A model generated the notes under the pieces. The model searched no databases. It had not been told where the DNA came from and worked only from the letters and a program-made list of their open reading frames with translations. From NCBI GenBank assembly GCA_963768165.1, contig CAVYHJ010000019.1:1-8855 (forward strand): 8,855 nucleotides of DNA. The letters run 5' to 3'. Shown here piece by piece: positions 1 to 6,024 of the stretch. This stretch comes from CAVYHJ01 sp963768165 [NCBI: uncultured bacterium] (GTDB lineage: Bacteria; UBP4; UBA4092). A program made the position numbers and the translations under genes. Numbering within the stretch: position 1 is the first letter of the stretch; each line of letters opens with the position of its first letter.

Positions 1-14
1 CTGTTGAGGTGAGT

Positions 15-1223
15 TTATATTTGGCTTGATAGGTCATTGGCATTACTAAAATTAGTAGAATTTGCGATAGCAGGGGTAACAGGGCTTGTCACGTCTCTGT
101 CACGTTTAGACTCACTTTTCGGCACTATCAGACGGTCAACTTCCCTACCTATTTTGGTAGGTATCCAGTGTCCGTAGACCTCGTAGACCATTTCCAAAGT
201 ATCTCCCAATTGCTCTGCCACATAAGGGGGATTTATTCCCTTACTCAAAAGTAAACTGGCAAACGTATGTCTCAGATCATGGAATCGAATCTTCGAAACA
301 CCCGACTCCCGTATACAGTCATAGAAATGGTTTCTAATATACCATTCTCCCCATATTTGACCTTTAACATCACAAAACGCCCACTCATACTTTTTCCCGG
401 TCTCCATTGACTGAATGTCTTTTTCTCCGAAATATCCTCGGAGAATATCTACCAATTCAGGATGAAGGTCAATTCTCCGTACTTTGTAAGTCTTTGTGGC
501 TTTTATTTTCCCTCTGGAGATAGCTCTACTCATTTCCAAGTATCTCTCTGTTAAATGAAAATCTTGTCTTTTTAAGACTCTCATTTCACCCATTCGACAC
601 CCGGTAAAGAGGACAGTGTAAAGGAATATCCAGAGGTTAGGACATACCGTTTTTACAGTATTCAGAAAAACCAATATTTCATCTTCATTCCATACTTGAA
701 TCTTGGATTTTGTACGCTTTTTTTGGTTTTTCAATACCCGTCCTTGATTCATAGCAGGGTTAGACTCAATCAATTCATCCTCTATCGCGTAATTGAGTAT
801 CCCCCGGAATGGTGCCAAGATGTTTTTCACAGTAGATACCGCTAACCCGTCTTGAAATTTTCGGGTAATGAAGTCCCGGACTTCACTCCGTTTAATTTGA
901 TTCAATTGTAAGTGACCAAAGGCAGGGTAAATATGGTTTTTCATTACTTCGCGGTATTCCATCATGGTTGATTCTTGGATATGAGTTTTGGCGTAACCGT
1001 TTAACCATTTTTCGCCATACTCTTTGAGTACCACTTTTTCTTTTTCCTCTTTTTGTTCAATCTTGAATGTTCCCAAGATTAACTCCGTCTCAATTTTGGC
1101 TTTCGCTAATTCTGCCAAGTGGTAGTCGGTTCCAATACACTTTGCTTTTTGCAAGCCCTTATAATTCACGTAGACATAATATTTCTGTCCACGTAACCGT
1201 ATTTTAACTCCCGGCTTTCGCAT
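15..1223 (-). CDS. int: Tyrosine site-specific recombinase (integrase)
   Basis: This enzyme would integrate and excise the element by strand exchange at the 26-bp repeats. The ATG at 1221-1223 is chosen because a very strong Shine-Dalgarno (AAAGGGGGTG) sits 9 nt upstream; it gives 402 residues. The reading frame extends upstream to 1340, but that part lacks such a site and contains the probable promoter. Domains: arm-binding N-terminus (about 1-55), SAM-like core-binding domain (about 67-157), catalytic domain (about 175-365). Catalytic residues visible are R210 (TGCR), K244, H315-x-x-R318-H319 (HDLRHTF) and nucleophile Y350 (VYGHW). The usual His of the LGH motif is Asp (LGD, D341). The attachment repeat encodes residues 372-380 (SKRDRDVTS), so the last 22 residues are read from DNA outside the element. 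Confidence 0.95.
   Translation of the reverse strand: MRKPGVKIRLRGQKYYVYVNYKGLQKAKCIGTDYHLAELAKAKIETELILGTFKIEQKEEKEKVVLKEYGEKWLNGYAKTHIQESTMMEYREVMKNHIYPAFGHLQLNQIKRSEVRDFITRKFQDGLAVSTVKNILAPFRGILNYAIEDELIESNPAMNQGRVLKNQKKRTKSKIQVWNEDEILVFLNTVKTVCPNLWIFLYTVLFTGCRMGEMRVLKRQDFHLTERYLEMSRAISRGKIKATKTYKVRRIDLHPELVDILRGYFGEKDIQSMETGKKYEWAFCDVKGQIWGEWYIRNHFYDCIRESGVSKIRFHDLRHTFASLLLSKGINPPYVAEQLGDTLEMVYEVYGHWIPTKIGREVDRLIVPKSESKRDRDVTSPVTPAIANSTNFSNANDLSSQI
85..110. repeat. Left attachment site core (26-bp direct repeat, inside int)
   Basis: This repeat is identical to 8425-8450, beginning CTTGTCACGTCTCTGTCACG and ending TTTAGA. The flanking bases differ at once on both sides (84/8424 and 111/8451). 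It lies in the last part of the integrase coding sequence. It contains two GTCACG words 11 bp apart. It is assigned as an attachment core because it pairs with the right copy and adjoins the integrase. The exact crossover positions cannot be read from sequence. Confidence 0.9.
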
Positions 1224-1270
1224 TTTAGGTTTCACCCCCTTTCTCGTTTGGAATGGATAGATATACCCAA

Positions 1271-1298
1271 AGCATAGGAAAACACCTTTTGTAGTCAA
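1271..1298 (-). promoter_or_regulatory. Probable int promoter with overlapping palindrome
   Basis: On the minus strand a TTGACT box (1293-1298) and a TATGCT box (1271-1276) are separated by 16 bp. Initiation would fall about 40 nt upstream of the integrase ATG at 1223. The -35 box is half of the palindrome GTCAATCCTTGAC (1294-1306), a likely operator. This position supports the 402-residue start, because the longer frame would begin upstream of the promoter. Confidence 0.55.
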
Positions 1299-1372
1299 TC
1301 CTTGACGGTGTATTGTGTATCCTCTGTGATATTCCATCATGAGTAAAGTTTACGGAGTTATCCTTCCCCATG

Positions 1373-1639
1373 TCAAGTATTCCCCTTTTTAGGGACCGAA
1401 AATATCTCATGGCATATTCCATTGACCAAGGTATCCAATTGCTCTGGGGAAATCTCCGCGTTGATAACCCGGTATCTCTCCATCCAGAGGTCAAACTCCG
1501 ACTTTTTCACCAACGCTTTTTTTCTTGAATTAAAATGAGGGATCGGATGAACCCCCCGGAGTTTACTCCGTAAAGAACGAATAGACATACCGGAATACTC
1601 CGATAATTCCTTCAGGGACATATAGCGATCATCCATCAT
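1373..1639 (-). CDS. Excisionase-like helix-turn-helix protein
   Basis: This is a short protein of 88 residues. The N-terminal half (about 7-55) has the shape of an excisionase/MerR-type winged helix: MSLKELSEYSGMSIRSLRSKL, then a wing-like basic stretch (HPIPHFNSRKKALVKKSEFDLWM). In element biology such proteins bend the attachment sites to favour excision, or act as repressors. It lies directly upstream of int on the same strand with a 149-bp gap holding int's own promoter, which fits a Xis role. The residues after 58 match no domain I recognise. The start is the first of two adjacent ATGs, with AAGAG as a weak ribosome site. A TATTGCAG/CTGCAATA inverted repeat spans its start and leader, suggesting autoregulation. 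The exact function is inferred. Confidence 0.72.
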   Translation of the reverse strand: MMDDRYMSLKELSEYSGMSIRSLRSKLRGVHPIPHFNSRKKALVKKSEFDLWMERYRVINAEISPEQLDTLVNGICHEIFSVPKKGNT

Positions 1640-1670
1640 ATTGCAGACTCTTTTTTAACCCCCTGCAATA
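1639..1670. promoter_or_regulatory. Inverted repeat at the start of the excisionase-like gene
   Basis: TATTGCAG (1639-1646) and CTGCAATA (1663-1670) form a perfect 8-bp inverted repeat with 16 bp between arms. It covers the ribosome-binding region and the first base of the 1373-1639 gene. It could be an operator for a dimeric regulator or an mRNA hairpin that hides the start. It ends where the iteron array begins. Confidence 0.5.
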
Positions 1671-1840
1671 AGGTCACCAACGTCACATCGTCACAAAAGT
1701 CATGTAACCTTAGTAACATCCCGTATCTGCAAAGTGTGACGTTATGGTGATGTTTCAATTGTAAGGTCACACTATCGTCACCGTTTATAATTTTCCTAGA
1801 ATCAATCATTTATACACCCTTTGTGACCTTGTGACGTTAC
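1671..1840. other. Iteron array, probable replication origin
   Basis: The pentamer GTCAC/GTGAC occurs eight times in 170 bp: plus orientation at 1673, 1682, 1690, 1766 and 1777; minus orientation at 1736, 1823 and 1831. The outer copies form an inverted pair: the minus strand of 1679-1696 and the plus strand of 1821-1838 both read TTGTGACSWTGTGACGTT (16 of 18 identical). A third unit, AAGGTCAC with a second GTCAC 11 bp on, lies at 1763-1782. An AT-rich stretch (1783-1815) sits between the copies, a plausible unwinding element. The array immediately follows the 3' end of the AAA+ replication gene, as the origin does in staphylococcal islands. Origin function is inferred. Confidence 0.75.
1702..1714 (+). 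repeat. Iteron variant, copy 1
   Basis: ATGTAACCTTAGT is identical to 3800-3812, and similarity extends 6 more bases (17 of 19). The word resembles the TGTGACCTTGTGA part of the iteron at 1822, so it may be a weaker binding site for the same protein. Copy 1 lies within the putative origin; copy 2 lies upstream of the rep operon. Confidence 0.5.
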
Positions 1841-1872
1841 TTTCAGGGGTGTAGGCAAAGAATATTGTAAAG

Positions 1873-3450
1873 TTACGATTCATCATTGACTAACCCATAT
1901 TTTCTAAGTAATAAACCGATTTTCTCATTGTCCCATTGGATATGAGCGCCGTCTCTCCGCTTGATTGTTTTAAGTTGAAAAGAATCCCGGATAATTTTAC
2001 TTATTCTGTGCGGTGTGAATTTCTTATCATCCGGTAAGCCTTGATTCATCCTGTCAGTGACTTGACCTACAGTTAAATCCGGTTTATCGTCACCCCCTGC
2101 AAGTGCTTCCATAACTTCTAATACAGTGCCCTCTAACTCAAAACCTCTGTCATTGACCAAAGACCGATTATAATTTTGTAGAAAATTCAGGAATTCACTT
2201 TTTAACGATTCATCCTCGATAACCGATAACAAGGGAATGGCGATCTGTTTTAACCGGTGTTCTATTCCGGGTGTTTCAATAGTGAGGTCAGGGGTTGATT
2301 TTCCATAGTGTTGAAATCGGAAAAGCAATAATTTATTTCTCAATTCCAAGGCTTGTGCATAAAATTCCTTGGGTAAGGTGTGGGGTATGTCTTGCCGTAG
2401 TTCACATACTCCCATTTCCTCTGTGAGACACCGGGACTCCAACGCTTTATCAGTAAATCGTTTGCGGGTAGCGATAATTTTGGGTCCGAAAACATCAAAA
2501 GGTTTTACATCAAAACTTTTGGTTTTATTTCCCTCTGACCGTAACACCGGATAGCCCTTTTCAAAACCGTTATTTAGTATCTTAATAATTTCGGTGTGAC
2601 AATCTGAATCCTTAAAATCGGCTTCATCTAAAATCAATGTTCCATGATACATTTCCAAAATACGAAATATTGGAGATGGAGTGATAGCACCTCCGGTAAA
2701 TAAAGGTTTATAGCATAATGAACCAATTACCCTAAGAAAACGGGACTTCCCGGAACCATAGTCTCCTAGCGCGCGGAGATAAGGGAGAACCGTAAAACGG
2801 TCATAAATCCAAGTCAATAAAATGTAGTAGACGATTATCTTCTCAAAGAATTCTGATACTTGAAGGTATGTAGAGATAAAAGCCTGTATCTCTAAGGTCA
2901 ATGTCTTGAAGTCATACTCTGCAACACCTGATGGAAGTAAGATACATCCGCTGTCGGGAAATTTGTCTTGATAGGGTGTAAATTCTCTGCCCTTATCCGT
3001 TAATGAGTTTTCTTTTCGCCATTTCCCGTCAGGGTAGTAATGAATAAAATATTTTGACGGAGTCTTATTGGAATCATAACCCATTTCAGCCAAGGAACCG
3101 TCTGACAGTTTCACAAAAGACGTTTGAATCGGTTTTCCATCTTGCTCAATTTGTCCTTTGAATTCCTGTGATAGTATTCTCGATTCTTTGACTTCCTTTA
3201 GTAAATGAGACGATTTAATCGCGGGATACTTCCTGTGTATCCCATCAATGAATAAATCAACCTCTGTGTCTGGTAGGGAAGTTAAACTTGACCGGATTTT
3301 ATCCAATGTAGCAGGGTCAATATTTCCATTCCCGTTTTGTAGAAATTCATTTAACCATGACCGGGATTTTTCTTTTTCCATTTCCTGAATCACCAACGGG
3401 TCATGGATGTCATTCTTAAATGGATTGTGTTTTGCTAAATCTTCATTCAC
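1873..3450 (-). CDS. AAA+ helicase-like replication initiator
   Basis: This 525-residue P-loop ATPase is probably the element's replicative helicase/initiator. Walker A is GDYGSGKS (229-236), Walker B is LILDEAD (272-278), a sensor-1-like IIATR is at 325-329, and an arginine-finger-like ESRC is at 338-341, all typical of phage and plasmid AAA+/SF3-like helicases. The C-terminus (about 455-520) looks like a winged helix (TVGQVTDRM, then TPHRISKIIRD), suited to origin binding. The N-terminus (1-190) shows no primase motif that I recognise. The start is GTG at 3448-3450, preceded by GGAGAG 9 nt upstream; it overlaps the upstream small gene by 8 nt, implying coupled translation. The gene ends 33 bp from the iteron array. 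The ATPase call is firm; the replication role rests on context. Confidence 0.82.
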   Translation of the reverse strand: MNEDLAKHNPFKNDIHDPLVIQEMEKEKSRSWLNEFLQNGNGNIDPATLDKIRSSLTSLPDTEVDLFIDGIHRKYPAIKSSHLLKEVKESRILSQEFKGQIEQDGKPIQTSFVKLSDGSLAEMGYDSNKTPSKYFIHYYPDGKWRKENSLTDKGREFTPYQDKFPDSGCILLPSGVAEYDFKTLTLEIQAFISTYLQVSEFFEKIIVYYILLTWIYDRFTVLPYLRALGDYGSGKSRFLRVIGSLCYKPLFTGGAITPSPIFRILEMYHGTLILDEADFKDSDCHTEIIKILNNGFEKGYPVLRSEGNKTKSFDVKPFDVFGPKIIATRKRFTDKALESRCLTEEMGVCELRQDIPHTLPKEFYAQALELRNKLLLFRFQHYGKSTPDLTIETPGIEHRLKQIAIPLLSVIEDESLKSEFLNFLQNYNRSLVNDRGFELEGTVLEVMEALAGGDDKPDLTVGQVTDRMNQGLPDDKKFTPHRISKIIRDSFQLKTIKRRDGAHIQWDNEKIGLLLRKYGLVNDES

Positions 3451-3694
3451 GATTGTTTGCTCTCCGTATACAATCTCTCAATAATTCACCCGCGCTGATA
3501 AACTGGATAGCGGAGACTTTATCTTTCCCGGAGTAGAAATCACTAACCCCTTTATCCAAGTCTTTCTCCGATTCAAGATGAAAGACTACCCGGTTACCCT
3601 GTTTTGTAGCTTTGGTGAGAATCCCTTGGTAGGCACTGATAAGAAAACTGGCAAGCACCAGATCGCTGAGTTGGTATTCGTTTTTTTTATTCAT
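3443..3694 (-). CDS. Small DUF5659-like protein upstream of rep
   Basis: This 83-residue protein has the pattern I associate with DUF5659, a family of unknown function common in mobile elements beside replication genes: an N-terminal LSDLVLASFLISAYQGIL helix, a strand (RVVFHLES), then a helical C-terminus (SAIQFISAGELLRDCIRR). The family call is from memory of the pattern and is moderate. The ATG at 3692-3694 has AAAGGA about 8 nt upstream. It is the first gene of a two-gene operon with rep, overlapping it by 8 nt. A role as replication accessory or rep-operon regulator is possible but unproven. Confidence 0.62.
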   Translation of the reverse strand: MNKKNEYQLSDLVLASFLISAYQGILTKATKQGNRVVFHLESEKDLDKGVSDFYSGKDKVSAIQFISAGELLRDCIRRANNRE

Positions 3695-3745
3695 TTCACT
3701 TTTTCCTTTCGTTTAATATATTTCTTTAGGTCTCTATCCCTCTAT

Positions 3746-3878
3746 GGCGAAATTTCGCTGAAACGGCGATTTTTCGTTGTAGTAAATAAAAGAGATTTAA
3801 TGTAACCTTAGTGAAATCAAAGAATTGTAAGTTTATAAAAATTTCCCGATGTTAGCAGAATGTCCCGGCGAAATTTCG
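3746..3878. promoter_or_regulatory. Three CGAAATTTCG-type operators in divergent control region
   Basis: GGCGAAATTTCG occurs identically at 3746-3757 and 3867-3878, and as GGCGATTTTTCG at 3765-3776. The core CGAAATTTCG is a perfect 10-bp palindrome. The left pair lies just upstream of the rep operon start; the right copy ends 9 bp before the -35 of the rightward promoter. This is how operators of a master repressor between divergent modules are usually placed. The binding protein is not identified; the small HTH proteins encoded at 1373-1639 and 7946-8362 are candidates. This intergenic stretch (3695-3955) holds no gene. Confidence 0.6.
3800..3812 (+). repeat. Iteron variant, copy 2, upstream of rep operon
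   Basis: This copy is identical to 1702-1714 (ATGTAACCTTAGT). It lies about 105 bp upstream of the start of the DUF5659-like/rep operon. A replication protein binding here could autoregulate its own operon, as is common for iteron replicons. Confidence 0.45.
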
Positions 3879-3887
3879 TCCTAGACC

Positions 3888-3915
3888 TTGACACGTCCAT
3901 ATTCCTGTGTAATAC
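3888..3915 (+). promoter_or_regulatory. Strong sigma70/sigmaA-type promoter for DUF5678-protease pair
   Basis: A consensus TTGACA (3888-3893) is followed by 16 bp and TAATAC (3910-3915). It is followed 40 bp later by an ATG with a good ribosome site (AGAGGA, 8 nt spacing). A CGAAATTTCG palindrome immediately precedes the -35 box, so the promoter is probably regulated. Confidence 0.7.
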
Positions 3916-3955
3916 TTATGACAGTAGTAACCAAATATAAAAGAGGAAATTTGTT

Positions 3956-4165
3956 ATGAAAGCAAGAAAAATAAAAGTAATTGATATGAGAAAATTCTCA
4001 GAAGATTACAAAAATAAATGGGTTGCTTTTAAGGATTCTTCAATGGATAGGGTAGTTACTAGCGGTAAATCCGCACATCATGTTTTGGCGGAAGCTAGAA
4101 AATTGGGAGTTGAGGAACCTATTATTACCATGATTCCATCCAAATCAAAAGCCTACGTTCTTTGA
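3956..4165 (+). CDS. Small DUF5678-like protein
   Basis: This 69-residue protein has the signature I associate with DUF5678: YKNKWVAFKDSSMDRVVTSGKSAHHVLAEARKLG, then EEPIITMIP. That is a short beta strand carrying the KWVA motif, a second strand ending in SGK, a helix, and a last strand. No biochemical function is established for the family as far as I know. Start: ATG at 3956 with AGAGGA 8 nt upstream, under a near-consensus promoter. Its TGA stop overlaps the TTG start of the downstream aspartic protease gene by 4 bases (TTGA), so the two are translated as a pair. This small-gene/protease pairing resembles an antitoxin-toxin or adaptor-enzyme layout, but that is inference. Confidence 0.75.
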   Translation: MKARKIKVIDMRKFSEDYKNKWVAFKDSSMDRVVTSGKSAHHVLAEARKLGVEEPIITMIPSKSKAYVL

Positions 4166-4644
4166 TTCCGTTTGCCTTTACTATTGATAGTGATACCTTT
4201 CCCGGTTGCTCGACAATTTATAGACCGATAGTTCCGGTACGATTTATAGATAATTCCGGGAATCGGTTTAAATATAATGCTTTGATAGATACGGGTTCTG
4301 ACCATTGTATTTTTCATCCTTGGGTTGCTAAAGAATTGGGATTAACATTAAGGAACGGTGAAAAATATATTTTTGGCGGAGTTGGGAAGGGTGACTTAAT
4401 AGCTTATGTTCATAGAGTAGTATTTTATATTGAGGATGAGAGAGGCAAATCTATTCGTATAGAATCGGATTGTGGATTTTCAGAAGGACTGGTAGATAAC
4501 CAAATTCCCTACGGAATACTGGGACAAGACGGATTTTTCAATAAAGTAAACTTAATTATGAATAATAAAGAAAAGTATTTTTATATAGGTAGGTCTAGGA
4601 AAGCTCGCAAAATACACGCTAGACAAAGAATCTCTGGGGTTTAA
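4162..4644 (+). CDS. Retropepsin-like aspartic protease
   Basis: This is a 160-residue single-domain protein. The catalytic motif ALIDTGSD (D43-T44-G45-S46) lies in the expected A/LxDTGS context. A glycine-rich flap-like FGGVGKGD (71-78) follows, and YGILGQDGF (117-125) matches the hydrophobic-hydrophobic-Gly motif of retropepsins. These enzymes work as homodimers, each subunit giving one Asp. The C-terminus (144-158) is strongly basic, RSRKARKIHARQR, possibly nucleic-acid binding. No signal peptide or membrane segment is seen, so it is probably cytoplasmic. The start is TTG overlapping the upstream stop (TTGA) with no separate ribosome site, implying translational coupling. Its TAA shares bases with the stop of the convergent gene at 4641. 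The substrate is unknown. Confidence 0.82.
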   Translation: MIPFAFTIDSDTFPGCSTIYRPIVPVRFIDNSGNRFKYNALIDTGSDHCIFHPWVAKELGLTLRNGEKYIFGGVGKGDLIAYVHRVVFYIEDERGKSIRIESDCGFSEGLVDNQIPYGILGQDGFFNKVNLIMNNKEKYFYIGRSRKARKIHARQRISGV

Positions 4645-5864
4645 ATTTCGTTTTGGTCCAAATTAGTATCTATCTCCGACTCTGATTCTAAGTTTGATTT
4701 AGAATAGGGTTTTCTTGTCTGCTTGTATTTTCTATAGGCGAAAGGATCAACTTCATCCGGTACATTTTCGTTTGAGATTAATGTAAATTTCGCTATGTAG
4801 ACCCCCTTTTGGGCTATGATCGGATTATCATCATCGGTAATCGGTATGATCTCTTTAAGTATTTTGTTGATTTCTTGGATAGATTTCTGGTTTAGAGACC
4901 TGCTTTTCGTTACGTCCTTTGGATAAATGGGAAGTTCCTTTCTCCCTGCTAAAATTCTAAATATACCCCAACTCTGTTTAGCTGCGAATTTCTCCGAATG
5001 TTTTTTAAAACCTATTTCTGCATAATGAAATTTTTTTAATTGAGTCCCTACTTTAATCTCAAGATCATCATTTGATATAAATTTTATTGTTACATCCTTC
5101 TTCCATCCTGTCCCCGGCGGTATTTGGAATTGAACTAAAGGTGATTTACTTTTCGGCATACCTCTATCATCAATATTGGGAATTTGCTTTTCAAGTTCTT
5201 TTCTAAAGTCCCCCAAGGAATCCATTACACTCTGAAAGTTTAGAGGAAGCCAAGGAATTATTTTTACCGTTGGAAATCGCGATAAATAAAATAGAAAACC
5301 AGCACTCTTACTTAATATTAAAAGAATTTGTTCTATGTCACTTCTGGTTAAACCTTGATTAATAATATCTTCAAAATTTACAAATAGACCTTGTTTTACC
5401 ATAAAAGATGGATTTATTATTTTTACAGATTCATAAAAAGATAGTATGGTATTATTTACTAAGTTAATTTTACGCTGAATATCAATTTCGTAATCTTCAA
5501 ACTGAGGCATAATATTAATGGACTTCCCACCTACCACCCAATATTTTACAAATTCTTCATAAATTGGATCAAAATAACTTGGGGATAATGTTATTAAGTT
5601 ATAACACTTGTATTCCTTTTGAGTATTGGACCTGCTTATGATTCCAATTCCCAAAGGAGAATCTTGATATATTGTTATCATTCGATCTATTTCACGAATA
5701 AATTTTTCAAAACATTCAATTTGTGGGAAAAAAGCATCATTGCAAGGTATTTTTAATTGATAATTTCTTCCAAGTCCATAGGAATTTATTTGGGGATTTG
5801 TAAACGCCATCTTTATTTCTTGAACCATTCTCCAATTATCCCAATTCAATGGGTTAGGTATCAT
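4641..5864 (-). CDS. Protein of unknown function, 407 residues
   Basis: I do not recognise this family. The start is ATG at 5862-5864, because AGGAG lies 8 nt upstream; the in-frame GTG at 5868-5870 would leave only 2 nt. The first 240 residues are mixed alpha/beta without clear motifs (aromatic-rich PSYFDPIYEEFVKYWVV around 95-110; a helix LTRSDIEQILLILSKSAGFLFYLSRF around 172-197). Residues 257-306 (VTIKFISNDDLEIKVG, then HYAEIGFK, then SWGIFRILA) resemble a small strand-strand-helix module that I have seen in other uncharacterised proteins and cannot name. The last 20 residues are acidic and Ser-rich. No signal peptide or membrane span is seen. It stands alone on the minus strand, tail-to-tail with the protease gene and divergent from the envelope genes. 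Confidence 0.72.
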   Translation of the reverse strand: MIPNPLNWDNWRMVQEIKMAFTNPQINSYGLGRNYQLKIPCNDAFFPQIECFEKFIREIDRMITIYQDSPLGIGIISRSNTQKEYKCYNLITLSPSYFDPIYEEFVKYWVVGGKSINIMPQFEDYEIDIQRKINLVNNTILSFYESVKIINPSFMVKQGLFVNFEDIINQGLTRSDIEQILLILSKSAGFLFYLSRFPTVKIIPWLPLNFQSVMDSLGDFRKELEKQIPNIDDRGMPKSKSPLVQFQIPPGTGWKKDVTIKFISNDDLEIKVGTQLKKFHYAEIGFKKHSEKFAAKQSWGIFRILAGRKELPIYPKDVTKSRSLNQKSIQEINKILKEIIPITDDDNPIIAQKGVYIAKFTLISNENVPDEVDPFAYRKYKQTRKPYSKSNLESESEIDTNLDQNEI

Positions 5865-5905
5865 TTTCACAACTCCTGTCTTATGAATTATCCTGTATGG
5901 TAATC

Positions 5906-5955
5906 GGCACAGGCGGTTACAGGAATTACCGCTTTTCGGTGGCCTACCTAGTGCC
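5906..5955. promoter_or_regulatory. Nested dyad between divergent genes
   Basis: GGCAC (5906-5910) pairs with GTGCC (5951-5955), AGGC (5911-5914) with GCCT (5942-5945), and GCGGT (5913-5917) alternatively with ACCGC (5928-5932). GGTAAT (5899-5904) also mirrors ATTACC (5925-5930). This compact GC-richer patch stands out from its AT-rich surroundings. It sits in the divergent control region between the unknown 407-residue gene and the envelope operon, so it is probably an operator or folded leader. Nothing in it names a specific class. Confidence 0.4.
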
Positions 5956-5958
5956 TAT

Positions 5959-5986
5959 TTGTAGTATGCCAAAAAGGTGCTATTAT
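5959..5986 (+). promoter_or_regulatory. Possible promoter for the envelope gene run
   Basis: TTGTAG (5959-5964) and TATTAT (5981-5986) are 16 bp apart. Initiation would be near 5993, which rules out the in-frame GTG at 5977 and fits the ATG at 6025. Confidence 0.4.
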
Positions 5987-6024
5987 TGCAAGTAAAAATA
6001 TATCGTTTAGAAAGAATCTATATA

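Noticed and set aside
1224-1340. In-frame N-terminal extension of the integrase (39 more residues, ATG at 1340)
   Set aside because: It overlaps a probable promoter, and the ATG at 1223 has an almost ideal ribosome site (AAAGGGGGTG); the extension has no domain character.
1225-1494. Minus-strand open frame of 89 codons
   Set aside because: It overlaps the excisionase-like gene in another frame and shows no family-like sequence or ribosome site.
1671-1840. CRISPR array
   Set aside because: The repeats are short, in both orientations and irregularly spaced, and no cas gene is present; an iteron origin fits better.
2369-2554. Plus-strand open frame inside rep
   Set aside because: Shadow of the rep coding sequence on the opposite strand.
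3578-3805. Plus-strand open frame of 75 codons
   Set aside because: It lies antisense to the DUF5659-like gene and runs through the operator region; composition is not protein-like.
5977-6024. GTG at 5977 as start of the first zinc-ribbon membrane protein
   Set aside because: It is probably upstream of the transcription start, has no good ribosome site, and would place polar residues before a segment that begins naturally at ATG 6025.
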